Shown piece after piece: positions 34,875 to 37,897 of a stretch of 37,897 nucleotides of DNA; position 1 is the first letter of the stretch; each line of letters starts with the position of its first letter. Under the pieces are notes generated by a model. It saw only the letters and a program-made list of their open reading frames with translations, was not told the DNA's origin and made no database searches. The stretch is from Spirochaetales bacterium (GTDB lineage Bacteria; Spirochaetota; Spirochaetia; SZUA-6; JAFGRV01). Location: the NCBI GenBank assembly GCA_016935735.1, contig JAFGQK010000201.1:1-37897 (forward strand), written 5' to 3'. The position numbers and the translations under genes are program-made.

Positions 34875-36167
34875 ATGATTAAACGGAGTTACCGACAACT
34901 CTATACCTATATTTTAAAAGAAGTACTTGTCTCTTTTTTCCTGGCGTTTCTCTTCTTTTTTGTCATTTATTTTGTCAACTACATCCTTTTAATGGCAGAA
35001 AAAATTTTATCAAAACATGTTCCCTTAATGGATGTATTAACCCTTTTAATCTGTTACATGCCCCAGATCGTAGCTCTTTCTTTTCCCTTTAGTGCACTTG
35101 TCGGTTCCCTCATGGCAATCGGCAGATTTTCTTCGGATAATGAAGTACTTGCATTCCGTGCCTCCGGGGTATCGGTATTAAGACTATTCCTGCCTGTTTT
35201 TATATTGAGTTTTATTTTTTCATTTATTTCATTTTTATTCAATGATTATTTTCTTCCAATCGGTTTTATTAAGAGCAGCGAGATATACAGAACGCTTTTT
35301 TCCAGAAATCCGGGACTTGAACTGGAACCCTATTCAGCAAAAACCTATGAAGATAAGGTAATAATTACGGGAAACGTAAAGAATAACCAGATTGATGATG
35401 TCATCATCATTGACAAAACGATTGATAATAAAAAACGTATTATTACAGCGAAAAACGCATACCTGCTGGCAAATAAAGCCCAGGAGGGTGTTATTTCATT
35501 GGAACTTAATGATGTATTCAGCCACGAGACAGACACAGGAAACAATGGCAATTATGACTATGCATATGCAAAAGAGATGGTCTATAATATTCTTGTTCAA
35601 AATATTATTTCTGATGGCGGACAGATTAAACCATCGGCAAGAGAAATGACTTCCCTGGACGTATGGTATTCAATTCTTGAAAAAAGAAAGAATCTTAAAG
35701 AAAAACGGCTTGCCCAGAAAGAGAAAGTGGAAAAACTACTCCATGAGCTTACAATGGAAATCGAACTGGCCAGGGAAAAAACGTATGATTCCCCCGGCAC
35801 CCTCTCCGCCGCTGAATCTGATATAGAAAAAAGAATCAATGAACTTAGCAAGGAAAGGGAGAAAGATATTTCAGATCAGAGTCTGCGGATATATTTACTT
35901 GAATTCCATAAAAAATTCTCTCATCCATTCTCCTGTGTTTTCTTTATTATTTTTGCTTTTCCCGTAGGTCTCTTTGCAAAGAGAAGCGGAAAAATCCTCG
36001 GATTCGGAATAGGGGTATTAATGTCCGGTCTTTACTGGGCAATGCTTTTTGTAAGCTACAGAACAGGATACAGGGTCGATTTTTCCCCATTTCTCGTTAT
36101 ATGGTTTCCAAATATTATCGTCCTTGCAGCCGGGTTATTTTTCTTTTTCTTAAGGTTTAAAAGATGA
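34875..36167 (+). CDS. LptF/LptG-family permease with coiled-coil insertion
   Basis: Transmembrane component of the LPS-export (Lpt) ABC transporter type, 430 residues. Membrane segments lie near 17-40, 57-80 and 100-124, then a periplasmic beta-rich domain (about 130-260) and a C-terminal trio of segments (about 352-428). Between the beta domain and the fourth membrane segment there is a charged helical stretch (about 266-335) that makes the protein longer than the usual 350-370 residues. Ribosome-binding site AAGGA. The stop overlaps the next gene by 4 nt, so the pair is co-translated. Which of the two is LptF and which LptG is not certain. Confidence 0.9.
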   Translation: MIKRSYRQLYTYILKEVLVSFFLAFLFFFVIYFVNYILLMAEKILSKHVPLMDVLTLLICYMPQIVALSFPFSALVGSLMAIGRFSSDNEVLAFRASGVSVLRLFLPVFILSFIFSFISFLFNDYFLPIGFIKSSEIYRTLFSRNPGLELEPYSAKTYEDKVIITGNVKNNQIDDVIIIDKTIDNKKRIITAKNAYLLANKAQEGVISLELNDVFSHETDTGNNGNYDYAYAKEMVYNILVQNIISDGGQIKPSAREMTSLDVWYSILEKRKNLKEKRLAQKEKVEKLLHELTMEIELAREKTYDSPGTLSAAESDIEKRINELSKEREKDISDQSLRIYLLEFHKKFSHPFSCVFFIIFAFPVGLFAKRSGKILGFGIGVLMSGLYWAMLFVSYRTGYRVDFSPFLVIWFPNIIVLAAGLFFFFLRFKR

Positions 36168-37243
36168 AAACAATTCATATGATGGTGTTAAAATCGTTTC
36201 TCCCTGTTTTAGTGGGAACAGTTGTATTTTTTGTTCTTGTGTGGCAGCTTATGGATATTTTCGGAAATATTGTAAGATATCTCACAAAGGATGTCAGTCT
36301 GGAGGACATAGGGATTATTGCCCTTTATTACATTCCAAAGTGTGTCATCTATTCTCTTCCCATCGGCCTTCTTTTTTCCATTACCTTTACCCTGGGTAAT
36401 TTTTATATGAATAATGAACTCATTTCAATTTATGGTTCGGGTATAAGCCTTTACCGGCTTATTATTCCTTTCTTTATTGTGGGCATTCTTTTATGTTTTT
36501 TTATGTTTTTCTTTGAAGAAAAAGTGGCAATTCCTTCATTCAAACTGAAAAACCAGATTTATAAAAGGGTCCTCGACATGCCGGAACCATACAGTAATCA
36601 TAATGTTGCAGTAAAGGCAGCGGATAACAAAATAGTATACCAGGCGAGTTTTTACAATGATAAACTGAAAACACTTACCGGTGTTACCATACTGGAAAGG
36701 GATGAAGAAGGAAACCTTTTAAGCAGAATAGAAGCTGAATCCGCCGAGTGGAAGGACACAAACTGGGTACTGAAGAACTGTACTGTCTATTCCTGGGATG
36801 ATACGAATGATCATTTTAAAGAAGAAAGCCTGCCGGAAATAGATTCCGAAAAGTTCTCTGAAAAGCCAGGGGTATTTCAGAAGCTCACGCGCAATATCGA
36901 TGAAATGGAATACACCGATGCATACGACTGGATTATTTCCCTTAAGAAAGCCGGAAGACCCTACCAGGGTGCATTAAGTGAATTTTATAAAAAGTTTTCA
37001 TTTGCATTAACACCGCTTATCGTGATCCTGGTCTCCTGTTCAATCGGCGGATTGTTAAAGAAAAATGTCCTTTTATTAAGCCTTTTCCTTTCTATTTGCA
37101 TTATCGTTGTTTATTATGTGACACAGATGCTTGCCATGACACTGGCAAACTTTGGCTACATCCACCCTTTCTGGGGTGCCTGGAGTGCTTTTTTCCTCTT
37201 TGCAGGCCTGGGGATTTTTTTCCTTAAACTTGCCAGGACTTAA
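36164..37243 (+). CDS. LptF/LptG-family permease
   Basis: Second half of the same heterodimeric transporter, 359 residues of standard length. Membrane segments lie near 10-32, 50-72, 95-120, and three near the C-terminus (about 275-357), with a periplasmic beta domain of about 130 residues between. Start ATG overlaps the preceding TGA (ATGA). Spirochaetes such as Treponema lack classical LPS yet keep these permeases, so another lipid or glycolipid may be the cargo. Confidence 0.9.
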   Translation: MKTIHMMVLKSFLPVLVGTVVFFVLVWQLMDIFGNIVRYLTKDVSLEDIGIIALYYIPKCVIYSLPIGLLFSITFTLGNFYMNNELISIYGSGISLYRLIIPFFIVGILLCFFMFFFEEKVAIPSFKLKNQIYKRVLDMPEPYSNHNVAVKAADNKIVYQASFYNDKLKTLTGVTILERDEEGNLLSRIEAESAEWKDTNWVLKNCTVYSWDDTNDHFKEESLPEIDSEKFSEKPGVFQKLTRNIDEMEYTDAYDWIISLKKAGRPYQGALSEFYKKFSFALTPLIVILVSCSIGGLLKKNVLLLSLFLSICIIVVYYVTQMLAMTLANFGYIHPFWGAWSAFFLFAGLGIFFLKLART

Positions 37244-37403
37244 AGATAGATTATTCTTTACAAATTAAGCTCAATAACAAAATATAATTATTATATCCGA
37301 TGAAAAGAATGATATTTTAAACATTTTTTCTGAAGATGAATTCCGGATTTCAAGAAATGGAAAAGGAATGAAAATTCAATCAGGAATTCTAAATTAAAAA
37401 CTA
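37244..37403. other. AT-rich stretch between lptF/G pair and intron
   Basis: No convincing gene or terminator. A start-less 36-codon frame ending at about 37397 (containing NIFSEDEFRISRNGKG) may be the remnant of a gene interrupted or decayed next to the intron. Confidence 0.35.
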
Positions 37404-37897
37404 ATAGAGTAGAGCCAGGTTACAGTTTCGTCAGTTCTTCAGGATATATGTTACTCCCGCAAGCAAAAGGTTCTCCTTTGTCAGATACTTTCCGTTCTGT
37501 AACCTGCACCCCCCCTCATCAAACCGTACGTACGATTTTCCCGCATACGGCTTCCCTACAGTCTTCATCGTCAGCCTTCACGGATGTCAGGAGGTTTGTA
37601 ATGTACATGGATTGATAAGTCCATATTTACTTACCAATACTTCAAAGACTCCACGGCGATAGAGCTTACATTTCCTCTGACTTTTCCTTCGATAATATCT
37701 ATATAGTTTTGTTATTAAATAGTATCTCGGGTTTCGTTTTGCTTTTTTCGGGTAACTTACCCTGGGTATGTAAAAATAATTTAACCAGCCCCTGATTATA
37801 TAGTTTAATCTTTGTACAAGTATCTCCGGACTCTTGTGTCCATTTTCTTTTAGACAGGTGTTGATGTTTTCCCTTACTTTATTTTCAGATCTCTTGC
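37404..37897 (-). mobile_element. Group II intron, 3' portion (leftward, cut by the window edge)
   Basis: In leftward order it shows the maturase C-terminus, then domain V, then a domain VI-like stem, then a 3' end. Domain V (37553-37521) begins AAGCCGTATGCGG and ends ACGTACGGTTT, with the lower helix AAGCCGTA/TACGGTTT, a 2-nt CG bulge and a GAAAA loop. A 10-bp dyad CAGGTTACAG / CTGTAACCTG (leftward 37506-37497 with 37425-37416) forms the domain VI stem, and the probable 3' splice site follows CTACTCTAT at 37404. The boundary is inferred. Confidence 0.8.
37587..37897 (-). CDS. ltrA: Group II intron reverse transcriptase/maturase, C-terminal part
   Basis: Partial frame open at the window edge: 103 codons to a stop at 37587-37589. 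The sequence RLNYIIRGWLNYFYIPRV, a basic middle (KKAKRNPRYY, YRYYRRKSQRK) and LYRRGVFEVLVSKYGLINP match the maturase (GIIM, domain X) C-terminus of bacterial group II intron proteins. The reverse-transcriptase domain would lie beyond position 37897. It is followed in the expected order by domain V. No frameshift is seen in the visible part. Confidence 0.85.
   Translation of the reverse strand, partial: KRSENKVRENINTCLKENGHKSPEILVQRLNYIIRGWLNYFYIPRVSYPKKAKRNPRYYLITKLYRYYRRKSQRKCKLYRRGVFEVLVSKYGLINPCTLQTS

Noticed and set aside
37290-37397. Start-less 36-codon frame containing SEDEFRISRNGKG
   Set aside because: No start codon or ribosome-binding site and no recognisable family; mentioned only as a possible remnant.
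1-37897. CRISPR array, tRNA or rRNA genes
   Set aside because: No regularly spaced direct repeats and no T-loop or rRNA-like conserved segments were seen by eye on either strand.

Overview
The window looks like a chromosomal segment of a diderm bacterium, most probably a spirochaete (Spirochaetota). Three things point that way. The right half carries a long co-directional run rimP-nusA-infB-rbfA-truB-ribF-rpsO-pnp-M16 peptidase-dut-lptF/G-lptF/G, which resembles the order I recall from Treponema. The EF-G is of the mitochondrial EF-G1-like ('spd') type known from spirochaetes. An OMPLA-like outer-membrane phospholipase, a lipoprotein and LptF/G permeases imply an outer membrane. The assignment is inference from gene content; there is no rRNA or other direct marker.

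Layout. 1-2600: a sensor histidine kinase, then a two-gene unit (DUF4405 haem-type membrane protein and exported DUF2202 ferritin-like protein) behind three tandem 11-bp repeats that look like an OmpR-family operator. 2656-4197: a small membrane protein and an ~880-bp decayed stretch with an SGNH-hydrolase remnant. 4198-10103: a GT-C membrane glycosyltransferase, then a GPH-type sugar symporter and a cytoplasmic GH31 alpha-glucosidase forming a sugar-uptake/hydrolysis operon whose ribosome-binding site can be sequestered in a hairpin. 10113-11432: a TPR protein (leftward), divergent from a DUF212 membrane protein. 12193-17164: a leftward group, purF-like, pgeF, argS and OMPLA-like phospholipase. 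17522-20313: fusA with a coupled P-loop ATPase. 20383-23340: an accessory island, all leftward: broken gene, Stf0 sulfotransferase, small RHH-like protein, GyrI-like effector-binding protein and lipoprotein, interleaved with inverted repeats. 23874-37243: the translation/RNA-processing operon from a sigma70-type promoter through an attenuator-like leader, ending in two LptF/LptG-family permeases. 37404-37897: the 3' end of a leftward group II intron (maturase C-terminus, domain V, domain VI) cut by the window edge.

Most of the right half is housekeeping: the operon couples 30S maturation (RimP, RbfA, S15), initiation (IF2), transcription elongation (NusA), tRNA pseudouridylation (TruB), flavin metabolism (RibF) and RNA decay (PNPase). 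The oddities are at the edges of these genes: NusA ends in a zinc ribbon, S15 carries a duplicated C-terminal segment, RibF lacks a recognisable flavokinase domain, and the PurF-like protein lacks the glutaminase cysteine. The most striking non-coding feature is a perfect 51-bp palindrome flanked by an exact 8-bp direct repeat (23434-23500), which has the form of a transposed hairpin with a target-site duplication. I saw no clear CRISPR array, tRNA or rRNA.
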